Of a stretch of 64,000 nucleotides of DNA, positions 21,441-29,424 are shown piece after piece. Both the position numbers and the translations under genes were made by a program. The notes below the pieces were generated by a model. It made no database searches, was not told where the DNA came from, and was given only the letters and a program-made list of their open reading frames with translations. How positions within the stretch are numbered: the first letter of the stretch is position 1; every line of letters begins with the position of its first letter. The stretch comes from Rubrivivax rivuli (GTDB taxonomy: Bacteria; Pseudomonadota; Gammaproteobacteria; Burkholderiales; Burkholderiaceae_C), in the NCBI RefSeq assembly GCF_004016505.1, contig NZ_SACR01000004.1, positions 496,001 to 560,000 on the forward strand. Reading direction: 5' to 3'.

Positions 21441-22292
21441 ATGTGGACCGACACGCACTGCCACCTCGACGCGCCGGAGTTCGCGCCCGACCGCGCCGCC
21501 GTGGTGCGCCGTGCCCAGGCCGCGGGCGTGACGCAGCTCGTGCTGCCGGCGGTGGCTGCCGCGCACTTCGAGGAATTGCGCGCGCTGGCCCACGCCACCG
21601 GTTCGGCCTACGCCCTGGGCCTGCATCCGCTGTGGCTGGGCGGGGCCACCGAGGCCGATCTGGAGCAACTGGCGCACTGCCTGCAAGCCTGGCGTGACGA
21701 CCCCCACCTGGTGGCTGTGGGCGAGATCGGCCTGGATCACTTCGTGCCCGGGCTCGACCGCGCGCGCCAGCAGCACTTCTACCGCGCGCAGCTGAAGCTG
21801 GCGCGCCGCTTCGGACTGCCGGTGCTGCTGCACGTGCGCCGCTCGGCCGACCACTTGCTGCAGGGGCTGCGCCAGATCGAGGTGCCGGGTGGCATTGCCC
21901 ACGCCTTCAATGGCAGCGAGGTGCAGGCGGCACAGTTCGTCGAACGCGGTTTCCGGCTGGGCTTCGGCGGCACGCTCACCTTCGAACGCTCGCTGCAGAT
22001 CCGCGCGCTGGCGCAAGGCTTGCCCGAGACGGCCCTGGTGCTGGAAACCGACGCGCCCGACATCCCCCCGCATTGGCTTTACCGCACCGCCGAGCAGCGC
22101 GCAGCGGACCAGCCGCAAGGCCGCAACGAGCCGGCCGAACTGCCGCGCATCGGCGCCGTCCTGGCGGCACTGCGCGGTTGGAGCCCCGCCGAGACCGCCG
22201 CGCGCACCAGCGCCAACGCCTTGGCCGCGCTGCCGCGGCTGGCGGCGCTGCCGGTGGCGCCTTGGCCAGATTGCCAGGAAGCCGTGGCTTGA
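21441..22292 (+). CDS. TatD-family metal-dependent hydrolase
   Basis: 283 residues. The TIM-barrel metal ligands are visible: H6 and H8 in DTHCHLD, E in GEIGLD, H in LLHVR, and D in LETDAPD. TatD proteins are 3'-5' exonucleases that process DNA and sometimes RNA. The ATG at 21441 begins MWTDTHCHLD; the longer open frame upstream is antisense to the protease gene and not real. It leads a run of four overlapping plus-strand genes. Confidence 0.93.
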   Translation: MWTDTHCHLDAPEFAPDRAAVVRRAQAAGVTQLVLPAVAAAHFEELRALAHATGSAYALGLHPLWLGGATEADLEQLAHCLQAWRDDPHLVAVGEIGLDHFVPGLDRARQQHFYRAQLKLARRFGLPVLLHVRRSADHLLQGLRQIEVPGGIAHAFNGSEVQAAQFVERGFRLGFGGTLTFERSLQIRALAQGLPETALVLETDAPDIPPHWLYRTAEQRAADQPQGRNEPAELPRIGAVLAALRGWSPAETAARTSANALAALPRLAALPVAPWPDCQEAVA

Positions 22293-22849
22293 AGCCGCCG
22301 GCTGCCGCGGCCGAGCGCCTGCAGGGCCTGCCCCCCGTGCTGGGTCGCCGCACGCGGCTGCTGGTGCTGGGCAGCTTCCCGGGCGTGGCTTCGCTGCAGG
22401 CGCAGCAGTACTACGCCCACCCGCGCAACCAGTTCTGGCCGCTGCTGGGCGCGATCTGGGGCCTGGACCTGGCGGCGCTACCCTACCGCCAGCGCCTGGC
22501 TGCCGTGCGTGCGCGCGGCCTGGGGCTGTGGGATGTCTACGCCAGCTGCCGCCGGCAAGGCAGCCTGGACCAGGCCATCGAAGACGCCGAGCTCAACGAC
22601 CTGGCCAGCCTGCGCCGCCGCGCGCCGGCCCTGCAGTGCGTGGCCCACAACGGCGGTGAATCGGCACGCACCATGAGGCTCGTGGCGGCGCTGGGCTACA
22701 CCGTGCTGAAGCTGCCTTCCACCAGCCCGGCCAACGCCAGCTGGTCCTTCGAGCGCAAGCTCGCCGCCTGGCGGGCCGCTTTCGAGCAGGCCGGCCTGAC
22801 CGCGTCAACTGCGCCGCACCTTTCACTTCGACCTGCACCCAGCCCGTGA
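22289..22849 (+). CDS. DNA-deoxyinosine glycosylase family protein
   Basis: About 186 residues from a TTG at 22289 that overlaps the tatD stop (TTGA). The core motif RLLVLGSFPGVASLQAQQYY with AHPRNQFWPLLG is the signature of the hypoxanthine/uracil-DNA glycosylase branch of the UDG superfamily, and SPANASWSFERK supplies the C-terminal DNA-contact motif. These enzymes excise deaminated bases (hypoxanthine, or uracil or mismatch forms). No ATG exists near the N-terminus, so the coupled TTG is the best start. Its place behind the nuclease gene tatD fits a DNA-repair context. Confidence 0.85.
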   Translation: MKPPAAAAERLQGLPPVLGRRTRLLVLGSFPGVASLQAQQYYAHPRNQFWPLLGAIWGLDLAALPYRQRLAAVRARGLGLWDVYASCRRQGSLDQAIEDAELNDLASLRRRAPALQCVAHNGGESARTMRLVAALGYTVLKLPSTSPANASWSFERKLAAWRAAFEQAGLTASTAPHLSLRPAPSP

Positions 22850-23631
22850 CCAAGAAGCCCGCCCGCACCCCCCGAACCCTGCCCGCCGTGACGCTGTCGG
22901 AAGACGACGGCGTGCGCTACCTGCACCTGGACAGCATCTGGATCCAGGGCGGCATGCGCATCAAGAAGCCGCAGGTGGTGGAGATCGACTACGTGCAGCG
23001 CATGCTGGCGGCGCTGCTGTGGCTGCCCACAGACGTGCTGGGCGGTGGCCAGGCCGTGCAGCTGGGCCTGGGCGCTGGCGCGCTCACCCGCTTCACGGCG
23101 GTGCAGCTGAAGATGGCCACCACGGTGGTGGAGATCAACCCGCAGGTCATCGCCGTCAACGCCAGCCACTTCCACCTGCCGGCGGCGGCCGAGGTGGTGC
23201 GCGGCGACGCCGCCGACTGGCTGGCCCAGGCCACGCCAGGGACGGTGCGCCTGCTGCATGTCGACCTCTATGACGAAGAGGCTGCCGCACCGGTGCTGGA
23301 CGGCGAAGACTTCTACCGCGCCTGCCGCGAGGTGCTGGAAGAAGGGGGGGTGATGAGCGTCAATCTCTTCGGCCGCCACGCCAGCTTCCGTGGCAGCATC
23401 TCCCGCATTGCCGCCGCCTTCGGCAGCCACCAGGTCTGGAGCCTGCGCCCCACGCGCGAAGGCAACACCGTGGTGGTGGCCGGGCGTGGCGTGGTGGTGC
23501 CTGACCGCGATGCCCTGACGGCCCGCGCCGCGCACCTGGAGCAGCGCTACGGCCCCCTGGGGCTGCCGGCGCGAAAGTGGCTGCGCATGGTGCGGCCTTA
23601 CCAACCCGAGCCTCCCGCCGCCGCCCCATGA
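22846..23631 (+). CDS. Spermidine synthase-like SAM-fold protein
   Basis: 261 residues starting at a GTG that overlaps the preceding stop (GTGA). A Rossmann-type SAM-binding motif LGLGAGALTRF, the acidic motif VVEINPQVIAV and LLHVDLYDEEAA match the spermine/spermidine synthase family. Standalone proteins of this type in Burkholderiales usually lack proof of polyamine synthesis, so either an aminopropyltransferase or a methyltransferase is possible. It overlaps the gspE-like gene by 4 bases (ATGA). Confidence 0.8.
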   Translation: MTKKPARTPRTLPAVTLSEDDGVRYLHLDSIWIQGGMRIKKPQVVEIDYVQRMLAALLWLPTDVLGGGQAVQLGLGAGALTRFTAVQLKMATTVVEINPQVIAVNASHFHLPAAAEVVRGDAADWLAQATPGTVRLLHVDLYDEEAAAPVLDGEDFYRACREVLEEGGVMSVNLFGRHASFRGSISRIAAAFGSHQVWSLRPTREGNTVVVAGRGVVVPDRDALTARAAHLEQRYGPLGLPARKWLRMVRPYQPEPPAAAP

Positions 23632-25487
23632 ACAAAGCCAAGTCCACCGCGCCTGCTGCCGCGCTCGCCACGCCCGCCGGCGCTGCCGCCCCCGCCGGCA
23701 GCCGCCCCAGCACGCTGCCGCCCAGCGGCCGCCTGGAGTGGCCGGTGCTGCTGGAGTGGTTGCGCGAAGACGGCTGGATCAGTGCCGAAGACGCCGAACA
23801 GGTGGGCGCCCGTTTCCGCGCCGGCCCCTCCAGCCTGCACGCGCTGGTGCGCCTTGGCGCCGCGGGCCTGAGCCACGCCGGCACCGGCCGCGTGCTGGAC
23901 ACCGAGGCCCTCACCGAGTGGCTGGCCGGCCGCAGCGGCCTGGGCTACCAGCGCATCGACCCGCTGAAGGTGGAAGTGGGCCGCGTGGCCGACGTGATGA
24001 GCGTGCAGTACGCCGAGCTGCGCCGTGCGCTGCCGCTCAGCCTGGGCAGCAGCGAGGTGGTGATCGCCACGGCCGAGCCCTTCGACACCGCCTGGGTGCC
24101 CGAGATCGAGACCCACACGCGGCGCCCGGTGCGCCTGGTGGTGGCCAACCCGGAAGACGTGCGCCGCTACACCACCGAGTTCTACGCGCTGGCGCGCAGC
24201 GTGCGCGCGGCGCAGAAGAGCGGCGAGAACGCAGCCAGCGCCAGCTTCGAGCAGCTGGTGGAACTGGGCAAGGCCAACAAGACGCTGGACGCCAACGACC
24301 AGGGTGTGGTGCAGGTGGTCGACTGGCTGTGGCAGTACGCCTTCGACCAGCGCGCCAGCGACATCCACCTGGAGCCGCGGCGCGACAAGGGCGCCATCCG
24401 CTTCCGCATCGACGGCGTGCTGCACACCGTCTACCAGGTGCCGCTGACGGTGATGAGCGCGATGACCGCGCGCATCAAGCTGCTGGGCCGCATGGATGTG
24501 GTGGAGAAGCGCCGCCCGCTGGACGGCCGCATCAAGACGCGCCGCCCCGATGGCGTTGAAGGCGCCGGCGCCGAGGTGGAGATGCGCCTGTCCACGCTGC
24601 CCACCGCCTTCGGCGAGAAGATGGTCATGCGCATCTTCGACCCCGACGCCACCGTCAAGGGCCTGAGCGCCCTGGGCTTTGCCGACCACGAGGCGCAGGC
24701 CTGGCAGCAGCTCATCAAGCGCGCGCACGGCATCATCCTCGTCACCGGGCCCACCGGCAGCGGCAAGACCACCACGCTCTACAGCACGCTGCGCCAGCTG
24801 GCCACCGAAGAGGTCAACGTCTGCACCATCGAAGACCCCATCGAGATGATCGAGCCGGCCTTCAATCAGACGCAGGTGCAGGCCGCCGTGGACATGGGCT
24901 TCACCGAAGGCCTGCGCGCGCTGATGCGGCAGGACCCGGACATCATCATGGTCGGCGAGATCCGCGACCTGGCCACGGCCGAGATGGCCATCCAGGCCGC
25001 GCTCACGGGCCACCTCGTCTTCAGCACCCTGCACACGAACGACGCGGTCGGCGCCATCACGCGCCTGGCCGACTTGGGCGTGCCCAGCTACCTCATCAGC
25101 GCCACCGTCATCGGCGTGCTGGCGCAGCGCCTGGCGCGCACGCTGTGCCCGGCCTGCAAGGCGCGCGACGAGAGCATCACGCGCGAATCGCTGCACGAGG
25201 CCGTCAAGCCCTGGCGCCTGTCGGGCGGGGTGCGGCCCTACAAGGCCGTGGGCTGCCTGGAGTGCCGCCACACTGGCTACCGCGGCCGCGCGGGCCTGTA
25301 TGAACTGCTGGTGATGACCGATGCCTCGCGCGCCGCCGTGCACCCGGCGCTGGACGCCAGCGCCCTGCGCCGCCAGGCCATGCGCGACGGCATGCGCCCG
25401 CTGCGCCTGGCCGGTGCCATGAAGGTGGCCGAGGGCCTGACCACGATGGAAGAAGTGCTGGGCAACACGCCGCAGATCGAGCGTTGA
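23628..25487 (+). CDS. GspE/PulE-family secretion or pilus ATPase
   Basis: 619 residues. The N-terminal T2SSE_N-like domain (about 45-200) is followed by the motor domain: Walker A GPTGSGKT (374-381), Asp box (EDPIEMIE), Walker B (IIMVGEIRD) and His box (VFSTLHTNDAVGA). The C-terminal zinc tetracysteine CPAC...CLEC is intact. Such ATPases power type II secretion or type IV pili. No other secretion genes lie here, so the partner system is encoded elsewhere. It overlaps the upstream gene by ATGA. Confidence 0.9.
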   Translation: MNKAKSTAPAAALATPAGAAAPAGSRPSTLPPSGRLEWPVLLEWLREDGWISAEDAEQVGARFRAGPSSLHALVRLGAAGLSHAGTGRVLDTEALTEWLAGRSGLGYQRIDPLKVEVGRVADVMSVQYAELRRALPLSLGSSEVVIATAEPFDTAWVPEIETHTRRPVRLVVANPEDVRRYTTEFYALARSVRAAQKSGENAASASFEQLVELGKANKTLDANDQGVVQVVDWLWQYAFDQRASDIHLEPRRDKGAIRFRIDGVLHTVYQVPLTVMSAMTARIKLLGRMDVVEKRRPLDGRIKTRRPDGVEGAGAEVEMRLSTLPTAFGEKMVMRIFDPDATVKGLSALGFADHEAQAWQQLIKRAHGIILVTGPTGSGKTTTLYSTLRQLATEEVNVCTIEDPIEMIEPAFNQTQVQAAVDMGFTEGLRALMRQDPDIIMVGEIRDLATAEMAIQAALTGHLVFSTLHTNDAVGAITRLADLGVPSYLISATVIGVLAQRLARTLCPACKARDESITRESLHEAVKPWRLSGGVRPYKAVGCLECRHTGYRGRAGLYELLVMTDASRAAVHPALDASALRRQAMRDGMRPLRLAGAMKVAEGLTTMEEVLGNTPQIER

Positions 25488-25573
25488 GCCCGGCCTCGCG
25501 GCCGGCCGTTCCCCCTGGCGGACCCTGCACCGCCTTACGTGGAAACCACAGCCGGGCCCCGAGGTCGCGTCCC

Positions 25574-25579
25574 TAGAAT
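25574..25579 (+). promoter_or_regulatory. Candidate -10 box for tctBA
   Basis: TAGAAT within CCCTAGAATCCC, 72 bases before the tctB start. The same CTAGAAT string occurs in two other intergenic regions (13674 and 42493), both ahead of plus-strand genes. No clear -35 box. Confidence 0.4.
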
Positions 25580-25650
25580 CCCGCCGCAACACAGGCTGCC
25601 GCCCCAGGTCGGGCAGGCAGCACCCGCGCCGGCATTCGAGGAGACGAGGC

Positions 25651-26115
25651 TTGAAGATCAAGAGCGAGAAGGACTTCTGGTCCGGACTCATGTTCATCGC
25701 GGTGGGCCTGGGCTTTGCCTGGGGCGCCACCGAGTACAGCTTCGGCTCTTCGGCCCGCCCGGGGCCGGCCTACTTCCCCTTCGGCCTGGGCATCCTGATG
25801 GCGCTGCTGGGGGCCATGGTGCTGTTCAAGGCGCTGACCTTCGAGGTGGAGGGTGGCGACAAGATCGGCCCTTGGGCCTGGAAGCCGCTGCTCGTGATCG
25901 TGCTTTCGGTCGCCGGCTTCGGCCTGCTGCTGCCCAGGCTGGGCATGGTGATCTCGCTGCCGCTGCTGGTCTTTGCCGCGGCCACCGCCGGTGACGAGTT
26001 CCGCTGGAAGGAGGCGCTGGTGAACGCAGTGCTGCTCACGGCGATGAGCTGGGGCATCTTCATCAAGGGCTTGTCGCTGACCATCCCCCTGTGGCCTGTT
26101 TTCCTGGCGAAGTGA
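25651..26115 (+). CDS. tctB: Tripartite tricarboxylate transporter, small subunit TctB
   Basis: 154 residues with four hydrophobic segments (about 10-28, 42-62, 78-105, 120-150), the layout of TctB. It starts at a TTG, supported by a strong ribosome-binding stretch GAGGAGACGAGG directly upstream; no ATG fits. TctB partners the large membrane subunit TctA, encoded 10 bases downstream. The third component, the periplasmic binding protein TctC, is not in the window; Burkholderiales often encode many TctC paralogs elsewhere. Confidence 0.88.
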   Translation: MKIKSEKDFWSGLMFIAVGLGFAWGATEYSFGSSARPGPAYFPFGLGILMALLGAMVLFKALTFEVEGGDKIGPWAWKPLLVIVLSVAGFGLLLPRLGMVISLPLLVFAAATAGDEFRWKEALVNAVLLTAMSWGIFIKGLSLTIPLWPVFLAK

Positions 26116-26125
26116 GCGCGAGACC

Positions 26126-27640
26126 ATGGAACTCCTGAACAACCTCGCGCTGGGCTTCGGCGTCGCCTTCACCTTCACCAACCTGGCCTACGCCCTCGGC
26201 GGTGCCTTGCTGGGCACGCTGATCGGCGTGCTGCCCGGTCTGGGCCCGGTGGCCACCATCGCGATGCTGCTGCCCAGCATCTACGCGCTGGACGCCACCC
26301 CGGCGCTCATCATGCTGGCCGGCATCTACTACGGCGCGCAGTACGGCGGCAGCACCACGGCCATCCTGATCAACGTGCCGGGCGAGAGCAGCTCGGTCGT
26401 CACCGCGCTCGATGGCTACAAGATGGCGCGCAAGGGCCGCGCCGGTGCCGCACTGGCCGCTGCCGGCCTGGGCAGCTTCTTCGCCGGCTGCGTGGGCACC
26501 ATCATCATCGCGGCCTTCGCGCCGCCGCTCACCGAACTGGCCTTCAAGTTCGGCCCGGCCGAGTACTTCAGCCTGATGGTGCTGGGCCTCATCGGCGCCG
26601 TGGTGCTGGCCTCGGGCTCGCTGGTCAAGGCCATCGCGATGATCCTGTTCGGCCTGCTGCTGGGCCAGATCAACACCGACGTCATCTCCGGCGTGCCGCG
26701 CTACAGCTTCGACATCGCCGAGCTCACCGACGGCATCGGCTTCGTGGCCATCGCCATGGGCATCTTCGGCTTTGGCGAGATCATCGCCAACCTGGGGCAG
26801 CCGGCCGAGAACCGCGAGGTCTTCACCAAGGACGTGAAGGGCCTGTGGCCGACGCGTGAAGACTTCAGCAACGCCTGGCCTTCGGTGCTGCGCGGCACCA
26901 CCTTGGGCTCCATCCTGGGCGTGCTGCCCGGCGGCGGCGCGCTGCTGTCTTCGTTCGCGGCCTACACGCTCGAGAAGAAGATGCGCATGAAGCCGGGCGA
27001 GGTGCCCTTCGGCGAAGGCAACATCCGCGGCGTGGCCGGCCCTGAATCGGCCAACAACGCCGGTGCGCAGACCAGTTTCATCCCGATGCTGACGCTGGGA
27101 ATCCCGCCCAACGCCGTGATGGCGCTGATGGTGGGTGCGATGACGATCAAGGGCATCCAGCCCGGCCCGCAGGTCATGACGAGCAACCCCGAGCTTTTCT
27201 GGGGCCTGATCGCCAGCATGTGGGTGGGCAACGCCATGCTGATCATCCTGAACCTGCCGCTCATCGGCATCTGGATCAAGCTGCTGACGGTGCCCTACCG
27301 CTTCCTGTTCCCGGCGATCATGGCCTTCTGCTGCATCGGCCTGTACACGCTGAACAACAACAACTTCGATGTGTTCATGGGCGCGGGCTTCGCCATCATC
27401 GGCTACATCTTCTACAAGCTGGGTTGCGAGCCGGCGCCACTGCTGCTGGGCTTCATCCTCGGGCCCATGATGGAAGAGAACCTGCGCCGCGCGCTGCTGC
27501 TCAGCCGCGGTGACTGGAGCACCTTCATGACACGCCCGCTCTCGGCCAGCCTGCTGGTGGCGGCAGCGCTGATGATCATCGTGGTGATGCTGCCCTCCAT
27601 CAAGAACAAGCGCGAAGCCGCCTTCAAGGATGCAGATTGA
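26126..27640 (+). CDS. tctA: Tripartite tricarboxylate transporter, large subunit TctA
   Basis: 504 residues with about 11-12 TM segments. Family motifs are clear: GVLPGLGPVATIAMLLP near the N-terminus, YYGAQYGGSTTAILINVPGE, and the repeat-equivalent GVLPGGGALLSSFAAY. The symporter imports carboxylates such as citrate when fed by a TctC binding protein. Its stop is followed 2 bases later by a structured intergenic repeat. Confidence 0.93.
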   Translation: MELLNNLALGFGVAFTFTNLAYALGGALLGTLIGVLPGLGPVATIAMLLPSIYALDATPALIMLAGIYYGAQYGGSTTAILINVPGESSSVVTALDGYKMARKGRAGAALAAAGLGSFFAGCVGTIIIAAFAPPLTELAFKFGPAEYFSLMVLGLIGAVVLASGSLVKAIAMILFGLLLGQINTDVISGVPRYSFDIAELTDGIGFVAIAMGIFGFGEIIANLGQPAENREVFTKDVKGLWPTREDFSNAWPSVLRGTTLGSILGVLPGGGALLSSFAAYTLEKKMRMKPGEVPFGEGNIRGVAGPESANNAGAQTSFIPMLTLGIPPNAVMALMVGAMTIKGIQPGPQVMTSNPELFWGLIASMWVGNAMLIILNLPLIGIWIKLLTVPYRFLFPAIMAFCCIGLYTLNNNNFDVFMGAGFAIIGYIFYKLGCEPAPLLLGFILGPMMEENLRRALLLSRGDWSTFMTRPLSASLLVAAALMIIVVMLPSIKNKREAAFKDAD

Positions 27641-27642
27641 GG

Positions 27643-27727
27643 GAGCCCCCAGGCTCCCTGCGGTCGCCACCCCCCGGGGGGGCTCAGGCAGCGGCCCGGC
27701 AGAGCCGGTTCCGCGCCTGGCCTTGAT
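27643..27727 (+). repeat. Structured two-hairpin intergenic repeat, copy A
   Basis: Begins 2 bases after the tctA stop. Hairpin 1: GAGCCCCC (27643-27650) with GGGGGCTC (27678-27685). Hairpin 2: CAGGC, bulged A, GCGG, C, CCGGC, loop AGA, GCCGG, TT, CCGC, GCCTG (27685-27719). The same architecture recurs at 42345-42437 (plus) and 35206-35315 (minus), with compensatory changes in the basal helix of hairpin 2. Confidence 0.85.
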
Positions 27728-27754
27728 CGCCAGCCGCAGAGATCTCGCGGATTG

Positions 27755-29356
27755 ATGAACCTTCCCGCCGCGTTATCCCCCCTCCAAGGCCCCGTGTTCC
27801 GGGGCCTTTGGTTTGCCTGGTTCGCGGCGAACCTGACGATGTGGATGAACGACGTCGCAGCCGCCTGGCTGATGACGACGCTGACCACCAGCCCCGTGAT
27901 GGTGGCGCTGGTCTCCACGGCCAGCACCCTGCCCGTGTTCCTGCTCGGCCTGCCCAGCGGCGCGCTGGCCGACATCCTCGACCGCCGGCGCTACTTCGCG
28001 GCCACGCAGCTGTGGGTGAGCGTGAACGCGCTGGTGCTGGCGGGCCTGGCGCTGGCCGGGGCGCTGACGGCACCGCTGCTGCTGGTGCTGACCTTCACCA
28101 ACGGCATCGGCCTGGCGCTGCGCTGGCCGGTGTTCGCGGCCATCGTGCCGGGCATCGTCAGCCGTGCCGAACTGCCGGCGGCGCTGGCGCTCAACGGCAT
28201 CGCGATGAACCTCTCGCGCGTGGTGGGCCCGGCCATCGCCGGCGCGCTGCTGGCGGCGGTGAGCCCGGCGGCGGTGTTCGTGCTCAACACCGTGCTGGCC
28301 GCCGTGGCCTTTGTGCTCGTGCTGCGCTGGAAGAGCGAGCCGCGCACCAGCGCGCTGCCCGGCGAACGCTTTCTGGGCGCCATGCGCACGGGCCTGGTCT
28401 ACGCGCAGCAGAGCCCGCGGCTGAAGCTGATCCTGCTGCGCGTGTTCCTCTTCTTCCTGCAGGCCAGCGCGCTGATGGCCTTGCTGCCGCTGTTGGCGCG
28501 CGGGCTGCATGGCGGCGGCCCGGGCACCTTCACGCTGATGCTCTCGGCCGTGGGGCTGGGCGCCATCGTCGCGGCGCTCATGTTCCCCAGGCTGCGTGCG
28601 CGCTACGACCGCGACCAGTTCGTGCGTTTCGGCAGCGCTGCCCATGCGGGCCTGAGCGTGCTCATCGTCGTGGTGCCTGAACTGTGGGTGGCGTTGCCGG
28701 CCATGGTGCTGGTGGGCATGTGCTGGATCAGCGTGGCGAACTCGCTCACCGTCAGCGCGCAGATGGCCATGCCGAACTGGGTGCGCGCACGCGGCATGAG
28801 CATCTACCAGATGGCCTTGATGGGCGGCTCGGCGGCCGGCTCGCTGCTGTGGGGCCAGGTGGCCGCGCTGCTGGGGGTGCAGGGTGCCGTGCTCACCGCC
28901 GCGGGACTGGGCCTGGTGCTGCTGCTCGCGCTGCGACGCCTGACGGTGGAAGGCGGTGAGGAGATCGACTTCAGCCCCGCCGCCGTGCGCGCCGCGCCCG
29001 AGCCGGCCTTCCCGGTGGCACCCGACGAAGGCCCGGTGATGGTGACGCTGGAGTACCAGATCGACCCCGCCCGCGCGGCGGAATTCGCGGCCGTGATGCA
29101 GCGCACGCGCCGCGCCCGCCTGCGCCAGGGCGCGCTCAGCTGGGGCCTGTTCCGCGACGTGGCCGTGCCCGGCCGCTACATCGAGTACTTCGTCGACGAG
29201 AACTGGGTCGAGCACCAGCGCCGCCTGGAACGCTTCACCGCTTTCGACGCCGAGCTGCGCACCCAGTGCATGGCCTTTCACCTGGGCCCCGAGCCCCCGC
29301 TGTTGCGCCGCTACGTGGGCGATGGCAGCGTGCCGCCCACCAGCCTCCTGCACTGA
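27755..29356 (+). CDS. MFS transporter with C-terminal ABM-like domain
   Basis: 533 residues from the ATG at 27755. The first 400 residues or so form a 12-helix major facilitator of the EntS/DUF894 (MFS_3) type, with the loop motif GALADILDRRR between helices 2 and 3. After a linker the last 110 residues or so are soluble and resemble the antibiotic-biosynthesis-monooxygenase (ferredoxin-like) fold (VMVTLEYQIDPARAAEFAAV, WGLFRDVAVPGRYIEYFVDE). Substrate unknown; exporters of this subfamily move siderophores or drugs. No strong ribosome-binding site is visible. Confidence 0.85.
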   Translation: MNLPAALSPLQGPVFRGLWFAWFAANLTMWMNDVAAAWLMTTLTTSPVMVALVSTASTLPVFLLGLPSGALADILDRRRYFAATQLWVSVNALVLAGLALAGALTAPLLLVLTFTNGIGLALRWPVFAAIVPGIVSRAELPAALALNGIAMNLSRVVGPAIAGALLAAVSPAAVFVLNTVLAAVAFVLVLRWKSEPRTSALPGERFLGAMRTGLVYAQQSPRLKLILLRVFLFFLQASALMALLPLLARGLHGGGPGTFTLMLSAVGLGAIVAALMFPRLRARYDRDQFVRFGSAAHAGLSVLIVVVPELWVALPAMVLVGMCWISVANSLTVSAQMAMPNWVRARGMSIYQMALMGGSAAGSLLWGQVAALLGVQGAVLTAAGLGLVLLLALRRLTVEGGEEIDFSPAAVRAAPEPAFPVAPDEGPVMVTLEYQIDPARAAEFAAVMQRTRRARLRQGALSWGLFRDVAVPGRYIEYFVDENWVEHQRRLERFTAFDAELRTQCMAFHLGPEPPLLRRYVGDGSVPPTSLLH

Positions 29357-29424
29357 TGGCCAGGGCCGGCGATACTGCGCGCCGGCTTTTTGCCCGCGCC
29401 CCACCTCCACTTCCGGCCCCCACC

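Noticed and set aside
23628..25487. Possible type II secretion or pilus locus based on the GspE ATPase
   Set aside because: No pseudopilin, platform, secretin or prepilin peptidase genes are nearby, so only the ATPase is supported.
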